Assembly: GCF_003730195.1 (NCBI RefSeq)
Contig: NZ_QWGG01000003.1
Location: 1-64,000, forward strand
Reading direction: 5' to 3'
From: Halosimplex salinum
Lineage (GTDB): Archaea; Halobacteriota; Halobacteria; Halobacteriales; Haloarculaceae
DNA length: 64,000 bases
Shown here: positions 41,832 to 50,976 of the stretch, one piece after another
How the letters are laid out: every line of letters starts with the position of its first letter
Numbering within the stretch: the first letter of the stretch is position 1
Notes under the pieces: model-generated
Told to the model about the DNA's origin: nothing
Database searches by the model: none
What the model saw: the letters and a program-made list of their open reading frames with translations, nothing else
Translations under genes and position numbers: made by a program

Positions 41832-42299
41832 TCAGTTCGTCGCGACCGAGCGCGGTCCGCTGGTAGTCGAGGCCACCAGCGACGCGACCACGAACGAACC
41901 GGCGAACAGCGGGACGAAGTACAGCACCTGCGTGAGCGGGTCCGGCGGTGAGACCGTCGCCCCGACGAGGAAGGCGACCACGACCGCCATCGAGTACGCC
42001 CCGGCCAGTCGCTCGCGGCGCGTGGGTGGGTACTCTCTCGGCCCGGAGTCGCCGCGGACGAACCGCACGTACCAGTAGTGGACGACACCGAGGACCACGA
42101 ACATGTAGAGGAACACGTCGAACGTCGACGACCCTTTCGCCCGCGCCTCGCAGTGCGCCCAGTAGGCGAGCACGAACGGCTGGGCGAGGACGACGAGCGC
42201 GGTCAGCCCGACGGCGACCGCTGCCAGCGGCCGGTCGACGAGCAACGAGGAGAGTTGCACGACGCGTCCTACCCCGTCATCGAATATATTTCTTGTCAC
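41832..42299 (-). CDS. Four-helix membrane protein, unknown
   Basis: A 155-residue protein with helices near 26-48, 60-80, 99-116 and 125-145 and a short positively charged loop (RFVRGD ... PTRRERLAG). No family is recognised. It lies in a minus-strand pair with the gene at 41345 and is divergent from the methyltransferase gene. Confidence 0.7.
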   Translation of the reverse strand: MTRNIFDDGVGRVVQLSSLLVDRPLAAVAVGLTALVVLAQPFVLAYWAHCEARAKGSSTFDVFLYMFVVLGVVHYWYVRFVRGDSGPREYPPTRRERLAGAYSMAVVVAFLVGATVSPPDPLTQVLYFVPLFAGSFVVASLVASTTSGPRSVATN

Positions 42300-42385
42300 A
42301 CGGTAGACGCGGGTGGAGGGGGCGACGTGGTGGGGGCGACTGTCGACACAGAACCGTTTTCATCGCGCCGGTCCACCCGTCGATC

Positions 42386-43066
42386 ATGAGCGTCAGCGAG
42401 GAGTTCGACGAGTGGGCGCGGGACGGACGCGACGAGGGCATGGAGGAGCGCCACTGGCGCACCGCCAAGCACGCCCTGTCGCGGATGCCCGTCGAGGAGG
42501 GTGAGACGGTGCTCGACCTGGGCTCTGGGAGCGGCTACGCCGGGCGCGCTCTCAGGGAGACGAACGACGCCGCTCGGTCCTACGGCCTCGACGCCTCGCC
42601 GCAGATGGCCCGCAACGCCCGCGACTACACCGACGACCCGCGATCGGGGTTCCTGAACGGCGACTTCGAACACCTGCCGTTCGCCGACGACAGCGTCGAC
42701 CACTGCTGGTCGATGGAGGCGTTCTTCTACGCACGCGACCCCGACGCCGTGCTCGACGAACTGACCCGGGTGCTCCGCCCGGGCGGGACGTTCTACTGTG
42801 CGGTGAACTACTGGGAGGAGAGCGTCCACACGCACAGGTGGGAGGAACTGGTCGACGTGCCGATGGTCCGCTGGACCGAACGGGAGTACCGCGAACGGTT
42901 CCGAGCAGCGGGGTTCCACGTCGCCGGGCAGGACCGGATCCCCGACACGGAGACGGAGATCCCGCCGGCCGACGCGTTCCCGACCGAGGAGTTCGAGACC
43001 CGCGAGGCGATGGTCGAGCGCTACCGCGAGCACGGCACTCTGCTGACGGTCGGAGTGGTCCCGTAG
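42386..43066 (+). CDS. SAM-dependent class I methyltransferase
   Basis: A 226-residue protein with the Rossmann motif I VLDLGSGSGYAGRAL (about 43-57), an Asp-containing motif II (SYGLDASPQMARNA), FLNGDFEHLPFADDSVD (motif III/IV) and LRPGGTFYC (post-motif). The C-terminal part (WEESVHTHRWEEL ...) does not identify the substrate. It belongs to the UbiE/COQ5-like group by pattern. Confidence 0.88.
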   Translation: MSVSEEFDEWARDGRDEGMEERHWRTAKHALSRMPVEEGETVLDLGSGSGYAGRALRETNDAARSYGLDASPQMARNARDYTDDPRSGFLNGDFEHLPFADDSVDHCWSMEAFFYARDPDAVLDELTRVLRPGGTFYCAVNYWEESVHTHRWEELVDVPMVRWTEREYRERFRAAGFHVAGQDRIPDTETEIPPADAFPTEEFETREAMVERYREHGTLLTVGVVP

Positions 43067-43157
43067 CCACCACACCACCGTGATATCCGCCGGCGAGCGC
43101 CCCGATCCCGGGTAGCTGGGGCCAAACGTTTTGTAGCCCTCGCGTCCACGAGGTGGT

Positions 43158-44312
43158 ATGGCATTGACGCGACGCCAGCAAGTGTTGGGGGTGCTCTTCC
43201 TCGGCGTCGGAGCGCTGACGCTCGGGATCCTGTGGCGGGTGCTCGGGACGGTCTTCTTCGCGATCACGGTCGCGTACGTGCTGTATCCGGTACGGCGGGC
43301 GCTCGTCGCTCGGGGTCTCCACCGGCGCTTCGCCGCGGCCGGGGCGACCGCCGTCGGGTTCCTGTTCGTGGGTGCGGTGTTCACACCGATCGTCTACGCG
43401 GTGTACATCCGACAGTCGGTCCTGCTCGCGTTCTTCCGGACGATCCCGAGCGAACAGCCGGTCACGGCCTTCGGGATGACCTACGTGATCGACGTGAGCG
43501 CGCTGATTACACAGGCGCGCGACACTGTCCTCCAGGTCGCCGTCGACACGGCGAGCGCGGCGCCGGTCCTCGCCCTGAAGGGCTTCCTCTTCGTCTTCCT
43601 GGTGTACGGCCTGCTCCTGCGCCCGGGCAACGTCCGCCGGGCGATGCTGCGACTGGTCCCCGGCGAGTATCACGACGTCGTCCTCTCACTGCACCGCTGT
43701 GTGCGTGACACCCTCTACGCGCTGTACGTCCTCCAGGCGGCGACGGCCCTCGGGACGTTCATCGTGGCCTACGCCGTGTTCTGGCTGCTCGGGTACGACG
43801 CCGCCTTCACCTTCGCCTTCTTCTCGGGGCTCCTCCAGTTCATCCCCGTCATCGGGCCGAGTCTGCTGATCGTCGCCATCGCGGCCGGACAGGCGATCGC
43901 CGGCGAAGTGACCGCCGCGCTCGTCGTCGCCATCGCCGGCCTCGTCCTGATCGGCTTCCTCCCCGACGCACTCATCCGGCCGCGACTGGCCTCGGTCACG
44001 ACGGGGATGTCCGCCAGCCTCTACTTCGTCGGGTTCACGGGCGGGACGCTGAGTCTGGGCATCGTCGGCGTCATCGCCGGCCCGCTGATCGTGGCGCTCC
44101 TCGTCGAGGTCGTCGAGATCATCACGGACGAACGGACGAGCGTCCAGCAGACGTTCGACGGGACCGCGACCGACCCGGACGCGGGACTGGGACCCGACTC
44201 CGGCGCCGACCCGCCCACCGACCTGGACGCGGGGCCGGGATCCGACTCCGGGGCCGACTCGGGGCCCGATCCGGCCACCGATCCGAAGGGTGACGCCGCC
44301 GCCGACGGCTGA
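43158..44312 (+). CDS. AI-2E family transporter (PerM-like)
   Basis: A 384-residue membrane protein with about seven to eight helices up to residue 325, including the family's C-terminal pattern FFSGLLQFIPVIGPSLLIV (about 218-236) and GIVGVIAGPLIVALLVEV (about 298-315). The family exports small molecules or Na+/H+; only some bacterial members export AI-2, so the name should not be taken as function. The last 45 residues are a degenerate repeat of Asp, Pro, Gly and Ala (PDSGADPP, GSDSGADSGPDP), probably an unstructured cytoplasmic tail. Confidence 0.9.
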   Translation: MALTRRQQVLGVLFLGVGALTLGILWRVLGTVFFAITVAYVLYPVRRALVARGLHRRFAAAGATAVGFLFVGAVFTPIVYAVYIRQSVLLAFFRTIPSEQPVTAFGMTYVIDVSALITQARDTVLQVAVDTASAAPVLALKGFLFVFLVYGLLLRPGNVRRAMLRLVPGEYHDVVLSLHRCVRDTLYALYVLQAATALGTFIVAYAVFWLLGYDAAFTFAFFSGLLQFIPVIGPSLLIVAIAAGQAIAGEVTAALVVAIAGLVLIGFLPDALIRPRLASVTTGMSASLYFVGFTGGTLSLGIVGVIAGPLIVALLVEVVEIITDERTSVQQTFDGTATDPDAGLGPDSGADPPTDLDAGPGSDSGADSGPDPATDPKGDAAADG

Positions 44313-44332
44313 CGCAGTCCGGCCGGACTGCC

Positions 44333-45172
44333 CTACTGGCCGGTCTCTAGCTCGCGCCCCGCCGCCTCCCACTCGGTGAGGCTCCCCTCGTAGAAGGCCA
44401 GATCCGGGTAGCCGAGGTGACGGAGGACGGTGTAGGTGTGGCTGATCCGCCGCGCGGTGTTGCAGTAGAGCAGGATACGCCGGTCCCGGTCGATCCCCCG
44501 CTCGTCCAGCAGCGCCTCGATCTCCTCGCGAGGGCGGAGTCCGCGCGTCTCGTCGTCGACGAGTTCGCGCCAGTCCAGTCGGACAGCGCCGGGGATGTGG
44601 CCCTCCTCGAACTCCCACGCCTCGCGGGTGTCGACGACGACCGTCTCCGGGTCGTCCGTGGCGGCCGCAACCTCGTCGATCCCCACGAGCGGCGTCTGTG
44701 CGGGCGGGTCGACGACGTACTCGGAGCGCTCGAACTCGGTGCCCTCGCTCGTGGTCTCGTTGTCGAGGCGCCACGAGGAGAAGTCGCCGTCGAGCAGGTG
44801 CAGTCGGTCGGTCGGGTGACCGTACAGTTCGGCGGTCACGAGGAACCGGGCGGCGAACACGCCGTGGGTGTCGTCGTACGCGACGATCCGGTCCTCGGGC
44901 GTGATCCCCGCCTCCGCCATGAGGTCGGCGAAGACGTCGGCGCCGGGGAGCATTCCCTGGGCGCCGGCGTCCGCGCTGTCGCCGGCGTCCGCGCTGTCGC
45001 TCTCCCCGTCTTCGGCGGCGTGCGTGTCCGCGCGGAAGGTGTCGAACGGGACGTTGACCGCACCGGGGACGTGCCCGATGCCGTCGAACTCCCAGGCGTC
45101 CCGCACGTCGACCACCCTGAGTTCGTCGAGTCGGTCCCCGACCCACTCGGCCGGGACGACGATGTCGTTCAT
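44333..45172 (-). CDS. Two-domain sulfurtransferase (rhodanese), TssB-like
   Basis: A 279-residue thiosulfate/mercaptopyruvate sulfurtransferase. The N-terminal inactive rhodanese domain (about 1-145) has VVDVRDAWEFDGIGHVPGAV. The C-terminal active domain has VVDTREAWEFEEGHIPGAV and the catalytic loop YCNTARRIS with Cys at about 243. An acidic insertion (AEDGESDSADAGDSADAGA in part, about 64-80) loosens the first domain. ATG 45172 was chosen; two upstream ATGs are possible. The divergent gene at 45474 is a second rhodanese pair member. Confidence 0.9.
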   Translation of the reverse strand: MNDIVVPAEWVGDRLDELRVVDVRDAWEFDGIGHVPGAVNVPFDTFRADTHAAEDGESDSADAGDSADAGAQGMLPGADVFADLMAEAGITPEDRIVAYDDTHGVFAARFLVTAELYGHPTDRLHLLDGDFSSWRLDNETTSEGTEFERSEYVVDPPAQTPLVGIDEVAAATDDPETVVVDTREAWEFEEGHIPGAVRLDWRELVDDETRGLRPREEIEALLDERGIDRDRRILLYCNTARRISHTYTVLRHLGYPDLAFYEGSLTEWEAAGRELETGQ

Positions 45173-45440
45173 GTCCCGGTGTCGGGCGAGGGGGCGCTTG
45201 AACATGTCCCTCTCGACCGCTCGGAGGTAGTGGCAAATTTGTCCGGGACGGCCGACCGACAGTCCCGGCATAAACCCGGTGTCGTCCGCGTCGGTCGACC
45301 CCCGGTTCCGGTCGTCGGTCGGCGCGATCGCGCGATCGCGAGTACGATAGAGAGACCGTGAGAACCATAGACGCGGCGAGACGAGGCAACAATCTCCGCT
45401 ATAGTCAGCAAGGGGCGGTACATGCCGAAGGTCCTAGACG

Positions 45441-45448
45441 TATATAGT
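45441..45448 (+). promoter_or_regulatory. TATA box of the tssA-like gene
   Basis: TATATAGT is located 26-33 nt before ATG 45474, predicting a leaderless transcript. The 301-bp gap 45173-45473 between the two divergent rhodanese genes contains another TATA-like CGCTATAGTC near 45403 and no gene. Confidence 0.65.
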
Positions 45449-45473
45449 CGGTAGACCAATGGTTCGATGAATC

Positions 45474-46334
45474 ATGAGCGACTACGCCAAAGACGTACTC
45501 GTCTCCGCGGACTGGGTCGAAGACCACCTCGACGACTTCGAGAGCGACGATCCGGAGTATCGACTCGTCGAGGTCGACGTGGACACGGAGCTGTACGAGG
45601 AGAGCCACGCGCCGGGTGCGATCGGCTGGAACTGGGAGACAGACCTCCAGGACCAGGTCGAACGCGACATCCTCTCGAAGGAGGACTTCGAGGACCTGCT
45701 CGGGAGCCACGGCATCACCGAGGACACCACGGTCGTCCTCTACGGTGACAACGCCAACTGGTTCGCCGCCTACACCTACTGGCAGTTCAAGTACTACGGC
45801 CACGACGACGTGAAACTCCTCGACGGCGGCCGCGACTACTGGGTCGAGAACGACTACCCGCTCACCGACGAGCAGCCGGAGTTCTCCGCGGTCGACTACG
45901 AGGCCTCCGGTCCGCGCGAGTCCATCCGCGCGTACCGCGACGACGTCGAGAACGCCATCGAGAAGGGCCTGCCGCTCGTGGACGTCCGCTCGCCCGAGGA
46001 GTTCTCGGGCGAGGTCCTCGCGCCGCCGGGCCTGCAGGAGACCGCCCAGCGCGGCGGTCACGTCCCGGGCGCCAGCAACATCTCGTGGGCCGCCGTCACC
46101 AACGACGACGGCACCTTCAAGAGCCGCGAGGAGATCGAGGAGCTCTACGCCGCGGAAGGCATCGACGGCGACGAGACGACCGTCGCCTACTGCCGCATCG
46201 GCGAGCGCTCGTCGGTCGCCTGGTTCGCGCTCCACGAACTCGTCGGCTACGACGACGCCATCAACTACGACGGCTCGTGGACCGAGTGGGGCAACCTCGT
46301 GGGCGCCCCGATCGAGAAGGGCGAGGCCGAGTAA
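45474..46334 (+). CDS. tssA: Two-domain sulfurtransferase (rhodanese), TssA-like
   Basis: A 286-residue thiosulfate sulfurtransferase. The N-terminal domain has RLVEVDVDTELYEESHAPGA and LLDGGRDYW; the C-terminal domain has LVDVRSPEEFSGE and the active loop AYCRIGERSS (Cys about 240). The loop after Cys (RIGERS) is of the thiosulfate type. Enzymes of this sort donate sulfane sulfur for detoxification or for cofactor and tRNA thiolation. The gene is divergent from a second rhodanese gene. Confidence 0.93.
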   Translation: MSDYAKDVLVSADWVEDHLDDFESDDPEYRLVEVDVDTELYEESHAPGAIGWNWETDLQDQVERDILSKEDFEDLLGSHGITEDTTVVLYGDNANWFAAYTYWQFKYYGHDDVKLLDGGRDYWVENDYPLTDEQPEFSAVDYEASGPRESIRAYRDDVENAIEKGLPLVDVRSPEEFSGEVLAPPGLQETAQRGGHVPGASNISWAAVTNDDGTFKSREEIEELYAAEGIDGDETTVAYCRIGERSSVAWFALHELVGYDDAINYDGSWTEWGNLVGAPIEKGEAE

Positions 46335-46532
46335 GCGAAGTGCACGAGGCCTCGAATCGGAGCGGCGAGCGCCTGCGAGCCGCGGAGAAGGGCGAGTAGG
46401 CGTAGTCCAGCGGTCGACGGCTGCACTCACGGGAAAGCGCTCACACCTCGATTTTTTCGACACCACGCCGACCAGTGACCGGTCCGGTCAGCTGACACAA
46501 CGGTTTTCGGCCGGCCGGTCGAACGGCCCGCC

Positions 46533-46760
46533 ATGGAACTGTCTGCCCTCCGAGAGCCGCTCACCCGGACGGAGACCGCGGGACTGCTCGCCGTCGCGGC
46601 CGTCGTCGGCGTCATCCTGGGACCGGGCGCGATAACGCTGGCCGACGGCGAGTCGGTCGTACTGACGGGAATCTCGGTGATGGCGATGGGGACGCTCGCG
46701 TTCGTCGTCGGTGCGCTCGCGCTGGTCGCGGCCAGAGCCGCGAGAACGGAGTCGGAGTGA
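46533..46760 (+). CDS. Small two-helix membrane protein
   Basis: A 75-residue protein with two hydrophobic helices (about 16-36 and 43-67) and a short charged start. No family is recognised. It is convergent with the gene at 46762 (stop codons 1 bp apart). The gap before it (46335-46532) contains only a run of six T after CCTCGA, which could end the tssA transcript. Confidence 0.65.
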   Translation: MELSALREPLTRTETAGLLAVAAVVGVILGPGAITLADGESVVLTGISVMAMGTLAFVVGALALVAARAARTESE

Positions 46761-46761
46761 G

Positions 46762-47553
46762 CTACATCGACTGCGTGAGAACATAGCGCTTCCGGGCGTC
46801 GGCTTCGTCCTGGACGACGGCCAGCGGCCCGCCCGGGACGACCTGGAGCGTCACCGGCCCCGAACAGACGCGGGCGATCGCCGCGAGGCCCTCGCCGTAG
46901 CGGTTCTCGCAGTCGGGCCCCGAGACGGTGGCGGGGAGCGCGCCCCGTCCGCGCATCGTGTCGCCGACGACCGCGAGACGGAACTGCTCGTCGGCGACGA
47001 CCACCGGGACGCTCTCCGACCCGACGATGTCCGTCGCCTCGACGAGCCGTTCGAGGGTCTCGCCGGTCGTCTCGACGCGCGTCGGCGCGGGCGCTCCGTC
47101 GTGGACGAACGCGCGGTCCTCGAAACACTCGGGGCGGCCGGTCGAGAGGTCCGGGTCGACGGTGTCGCTGGGGAGCGGGCCGACCTCGACGCAGTCGTCG
47201 CCGTTCTCGAGTTCGATGGCGCGGGCGACGCGCTGCTCGGCGTCGCCGCGGAAGGTGGCGGTGACCGTGCCGTCCTCGAACCAGTCGAGCCAGCGGAGCG
47301 TGGCTTCGGTGCCCAGCGCGGCCAGAAACGGCTCGTCCGGGGCCGAGAGCGAGTCGAAGGCGGCGGCGTCGTACCGGGCGTGGAACGTCGGCCCGTGGCC
47401 GCCGGTCGGCGTCGTCGCTTCGAGGCCCCCGGCCGACACCGAGAGCCGAACGACGCGATAGAACGGGTCCCGCACGTCGGCGGTCAGCGACGTTTCGCGG
47501 ACGAGTCGACGGAGGTCGTCGGTCGACCCCCGGAGCGTCGCGAGTCGGTCCAT
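46762..47553 (-). CDS. Conserved haloarchaeal protein, possibly PCNA-like fold
   Basis: A 263-residue soluble acidic protein. The pattern of short amphipathic strands, the N-terminal VVRLSVSAGGLEATTP and the C-terminal CSGPVTLQVVPGGPLAVVQ recall the two-domain beta-rich clamp fold, where SADGL and a strand ending near the C-terminus are usual. Length also agrees (PCNA is about 245-250). The PCNA motifs for partner binding are not clear. It may be a clamp-like paralogue or an unrelated beta protein. Confidence 0.6.
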   Translation of the reverse strand: MDRLATLRGSTDDLRRLVRETSLTADVRDPFYRVVRLSVSAGGLEATTPTGGHGPTFHARYDAAAFDSLSAPDEPFLAALGTEATLRWLDWFEDGTVTATFRGDAEQRVARAIELENGDDCVEVGPLPSDTVDPDLSTGRPECFEDRAFVHDGAPAPTRVETTGETLERLVEATDIVGSESVPVVVADEQFRLAVVGDTMRGRGALPATVSGPDCENRYGEGLAAIARVCSGPVTLQVVPGGPLAVVQDEADARKRYVLTQSM

Positions 47554-47676
47554 GCACCTCCATGGACGTGCTGGTCCATAACTGCCAGTGGTGACTCCCG
47601 GACGGCGGACCGCTCGACGCCGGACCCGATCGTACGGTCACGGAGCGTCACGCTCATCTGTCGCGACGGGGGAGGG

Positions 47677-48174
47677 ATGAGCGTGACCCGCCACGCCGTG
47701 CAGACGGCAGTACACGCCGGGACCCTCCTCGCGGTGACCGGCGTCGTCGCCTGGCTGACGGGGACGCCCTTCGTCTTCCCGAGTCTCGGGCCGACGGCGT
47801 ACCTGCTGGCGACCCAGCGGACGCTCGCCCGCGACCGGCTGGCGCGGGTGATCGCCGGTCACACCGTCGGCGTCGCCGCCGGACTGGCGTCGTACCGGCT
47901 GCTCGCCCACGGGATCGTCGTCACGGCGGACCTGGCGCCTCGGTCGCCCGCCCTCGCGGCCGTCGTCGCCAGCGGCGTCCTCGCGCTGGCGCTGACCAGC
48001 GCCGCGATGCTGGTTCTCGACACCGTCCACCCGCCCGCCTGCGCGACGACGCTCATCGTCTCGCTCGGGCTCCTGGGGACCGTCCGCGAGGGACTGCTCA
48101 TCGTCGTCGCCGTCTGCGTGCTCGTGGGCGCCCACGTCGTGACGACTCACGCCACGCCCGATACGGCGACGTGA
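47677..48174 (+). CDS. HPP-family membrane protein
   Basis: A 165-residue integral membrane protein with four to five helices. The name-giving motif HPPA is at about residues 118-121 (LDTVHPPACATTL), and FPSLGPTAY (about 33-41) is typical of the N-terminal part. HPP proteins have been linked to nitrite transport in chloroplasts; in archaea the role is unknown. ATG 47677 has a GGGAGGG stretch just upstream. Confidence 0.9.
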   Translation: MSVTRHAVQTAVHAGTLLAVTGVVAWLTGTPFVFPSLGPTAYLLATQRTLARDRLARVIAGHTVGVAAGLASYRLLAHGIVVTADLAPRSPALAAVVASGVLALALTSAAMLVLDTVHPPACATTLIVSLGLLGTVREGLLIVVAVCVLVGAHVVTTHATPDTAT

Positions 48175-48219
48175 CTGCCGAGGAGAACCTTCATACGAGC
48201 GGACCGTCTTCGCCAACGT

Positions 48220-49140
48220 ATGGAAGAGACCCTTCGCGAGTCGCTGGAGTCCGACGACGCGCTCGGGGACGCGGCCGCCGTCGTCCTCGACCGCGCGGAG
48301 TCGGGCGACGGGACCGTGGCGTGGGCCGACGTGAGCGACGCGGTGCCGGCCGAACAGTGGGGTCGGCTGCTGGAATCCGGCGTGCTGGTGGCGACCGAGG
48401 GCGGATTCGTCCTCGACGACCCCGACGCCCTGCGGACGGCCGTGGGTGACCGCGACCCGGCGACGGGCGCTGCCGAAGACGGCGGTGACGGAACCGACGA
48501 ATCGGCCGGCGGCTGGTCGACGGCCGACAAACTGGCCGGCGTCGCGGCGCTCGCGCTGATGGCGAGCTACCAGGTGCCGATGGCCCGCGACGCGGTCGGG
48601 AGCACGGCGCACCTGCTGTTCGGACCGGTCGAGGCAGTCCTGCCGTTCGGCGCGACCGTCGCACTGCTGGCGGTCGCCACGACGGTCGTCTCGACGACGC
48701 TCCGCCGTCGACTGACGGACGAGAACCCGCAGGAACGGCTCAAGGCGCGGATGGACACCGTCAAGGAGCGCCTGGAGGCCGCCCGCGAGCGCGGCGACGA
48801 CGAGGCGGTCGAACGGCTGCAGTCCCGCCAGCAGGAACTGCTGGTCGAGCAGGTCGGCGCGATGAAGCAGATGGTCCGCCCGATGGTCTGGGGGATGCTC
48901 GTGACGATCCCCGTGTTCCTCTGGATCACGTGGCTCACCGTCAACCCCGCCGCGGCGATCACCCCGGCGGCCCAGGTGCTCCCGCTCGCCGGTCGCGTCG
49001 TCTGGACCGCTCGCCTCGTCGGACCGCTCCACGTCTGGACGGTCTGGTACATCGCGTGGTCGATCCTCTCGGCGCTTGCCGGCAAGCGCGTCGCGAAGAG
49101 AGTTCGGCCGGTCGTCGCCGACTACCGGTCGGCGTTCTGA
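48220..49140 (+). CDS. DUF106 (EMC3/TMCO1/YidC-like) membrane insertase-like protein
   Basis: A 306-residue protein of the archaeal Ylp1 type. The N-terminal 100 residues are soluble and acidic with a winged-helix-like look (VSDAVPAEQWGRLLESGVLV). Then come a membrane helix (about 125-155), a charged coiled coil (about 165-215, RLKARMDTVKERLEAARERG) and the hallmark MKQMVRPMVWGMLVTIPVFLW in part (about 222-240) followed by a last helix region (about 265-290). The coiled coil between helices is the family's signature. Homology to YidC/EMC3 makes a role in membrane-protein insertion likely. Confidence 0.85.
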   Translation: MEETLRESLESDDALGDAAAVVLDRAESGDGTVAWADVSDAVPAEQWGRLLESGVLVATEGGFVLDDPDALRTAVGDRDPATGAAEDGGDGTDESAGGWSTADKLAGVAALALMASYQVPMARDAVGSTAHLLFGPVEAVLPFGATVALLAVATTVVSTTLRRRLTDENPQERLKARMDTVKERLEAARERGDDEAVERLQSRQQELLVEQVGAMKQMVRPMVWGMLVTIPVFLWITWLTVNPAAAITPAAQVLPLAGRVVWTARLVGPLHVWTVWYIAWSILSALAGKRVAKRVRPVVADYRSAF

Positions 49141-49185
49141 TCGGCCGCGGTCGTCGCTCGCCGGGTCCGTCTCCGAGCGCGGTGG

Positions 49186-50160
49186 CTACTCGTGCCCGAT
49201 GACGGGCTGGGGCTCGTACGGTTCTTCGAGGTAGGCCACGTCCGAGGCCGACAGCGAGAGTTCGAGCGCCTCGACGGCCTGTTCGAGGTGTTCGACGCTC
49301 GTCGTTCCGACGATGGGCGCGTCGACGTAGTCGTTCTGGTACTGCCAGGCCAGCGCGACCTGGGCCATCGTCACGCCGTGGTCCGCGGCCAGTTCCTGCA
49401 CGCGCTCGTTGATCTCCCTCCCGCCGCCGCGCTCGTACTCCGGCGTCGGGTTGTGGAAGTTCTCCGGGTCGCCGCGGTTCGTCCGCTCGAGGTCGTCGAA
49501 CGGTCGGGCGAGGAACCCCTGCCCGAGCGGTCCCCACGGCACGACACCGATGTCGTTGGCGTCACACAGCGGGAGCATGTCGCGCTCCTCCTCCCGGTAG
49601 GCGACGTGGTAGTGGTTCTGCATCGTCTCGTAGCTGATCAGGTCCTCGCGCTCGCTGGCGGCGAGCTGTTCGGCCAGCTGGTAGGCCCACATCGACGAGG
49701 TGCCGGCGTGGCGGATCTTCCCCCGGCGCTGCGCGTCGTCGAGCGCCCGCAGCGTCGTCTCGGGCGGCGTCTCCGGGTCGACCCGGTGGGTCTGGTAGAG
49801 GTCGATCGTGTCGACGCCGAGCCGCTCGCGGCTGGCGTCGAGTTCCTGCTCGATGGTCTTCCGGGAGAGCCCCGACGCGTTCGGCGTGTCCTCGCCCACG
49901 GGGAAGCGGACCTTCGTCGCGATCACCTGCTCGTCGCGGTCGTAGTCAGCGAGCACGTCGCCCAGTATCTCCTCGCTCTCGCCGTCGGAGTAGGCGTTGG
50001 CGGTGTCGAAGAAGTTGACGCCCAACTCGAGTGCGCGCTCGATGATCTCGCGGCCCTCCGCCTCGTCGAGCATCCACGGTTCCTCGCTACCGAAGCTCAT
50101 ACAGCCCAGACAGACCTGCGAGACCTCCATCCCGGTCGAACCGAGTGTGGTGTACTCCAT
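49186..50160 (-). CDS. Aldo/keto reductase
   Basis: A 324-residue (beta/alpha)8 NADP-dependent oxidoreductase. The catalytic tetrad is visible: Asp and Tyr in NFFDTANAYSDG (about 49-60), Lys in VIATKVRF (about 84) and His in LYQTHRVD (about 125). The C-terminal cofactor segment is APIVGTTSVEHLEQAVEAL (about 284-302). By pattern it belongs to the YajO/potassium-channel-beta-like group that reduces small aldehydes and ketones. Confidence 0.94.
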   Translation of the reverse strand: MEYTTLGSTGMEVSQVCLGCMSFGSEEPWMLDEAEGREIIERALELGVNFFDTANAYSDGESEEILGDVLADYDRDEQVIATKVRFPVGEDTPNASGLSRKTIEQELDASRERLGVDTIDLYQTHRVDPETPPETTLRALDDAQRRGKIRHAGTSSMWAYQLAEQLAASEREDLISYETMQNHYHVAYREEERDMLPLCDANDIGVVPWGPLGQGFLARPFDDLERTNRGDPENFHNPTPEYERGGGREINERVQELAADHGVTMAQVALAWQYQNDYVDAPIVGTTSVEHLEQAVEALELSLSASDVAYLEEPYEPQPVIGHE

Positions 50161-50285
50161 GTGCGATCGCTGGTGGGAAACACGCAAAAGCCTGCTCGTC
50201 GCGGTACGGCGTTCCGGGACCCGCGCGCCGGAGTCGACCCGGCCGAGACGATGGTTACAAGCCGCGGCCGTTCGATTCCTCGGAC

Positions 50286-50900
50286 ATGGAACCACAGGAG
50301 TTCGTCGAGACCGTCCGCGACGAGAACGCGACGCCGCTCTCGCGGCTGGGCTCCTCGAAGGCGCTGTACGCCGACACCGAGGGCGAGATGGACGAGGAGA
50401 GCGTCCTGCAGTCGACGGCCGACCGCGCACACTACGCGGCCGAGACGTTCGACGAGTGGGCCGACGAGGCGGAGGGCGACGTCGCCGACCTGTTCGCCGA
50501 CGCGGCGGCGACCGAGCGCGACCACGCCGACGCGGCCGCCGACGAGGGCGACGAGTACGAACCGGGCGAGGCCCCGGCCGTACAGGAGCACCTCCGCACC
50601 GTCGACGGGACGGCCGAGCGCCTCGGCGCGTTCGTCGGCTGGGCGCTCGCGGCGAGCAACAACGCCGACCAGGTCGTGGGCTTCTTCGTCGGCCAGGCCA
50701 GTCCGCGGACGGCGAGCACGTTCCGCGCGTTCGGCGACGACTACGACGGCTACGTCGAACGGGCGAGCGACCTGCTCGCGTCGGCCGAGGGCGACTGGGA
50801 CGCCGCGCTCGAAGCCGCCGGCGAAGCGGTCGAAGCCGACTACGACGACTACTTCGAGACGCTCGAATCGCTCGGCGTCAATCCGAAGCCCGTCTGCTGA
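50286..50900 (+). CDS. Conserved haloarchaeal helical protein, possibly ferritin/rubrerythrin-like
   Basis: A 204-residue, strongly acidic, almost fully helical protein. Repeated ExxH-like spacing (about 46-49 RAHYAAE, 75-78 ERDHADA) is like that of ferritin-like four-helix bundles, though the full EXXH pairs are not complete. It has no signal or membrane segment. Some annotation pipelines call relatives transcription antitermination or rubrerythrin-like proteins; I cannot decide. Confidence 0.7.
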   Translation: MEPQEFVETVRDENATPLSRLGSSKALYADTEGEMDEESVLQSTADRAHYAAETFDEWADEAEGDVADLFADAAATERDHADAAADEGDEYEPGEAPAVQEHLRTVDGTAERLGAFVGWALAASNNADQVVGFFVGQASPRTASTFRAFGDDYDGYVERASDLLASAEGDWDAALEAAGEAVEADYDDYFETLESLGVNPKPVC

Positions 50901-50942
50901 ACTGTTTCTTCGATCGCGAGTTCCGTTTTCTATCGTATGAGT

Positions 50943-50952
50943 AATTATTTTT
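50943..50952 (+). promoter_or_regulatory. TATA-like promoter of the calcium-repeat protein gene
   Basis: AATTATTTTT lies 25-34 nt before GTG 50977 in an A+T-rich patch, predicting a near-leaderless transcript. Confidence 0.5.
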
Positions 50953-50976
50953 ACGCAGGGGGTTCAGCTAGCGGCC

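Noticed and set aside
46711-47676. Long N-terminal extension of the HPP gene
   Set aside because: The extension is antisense to the gene at 46762 and lacks membrane or domain features; ATG 47677 with a purine-rich site fits the family start.
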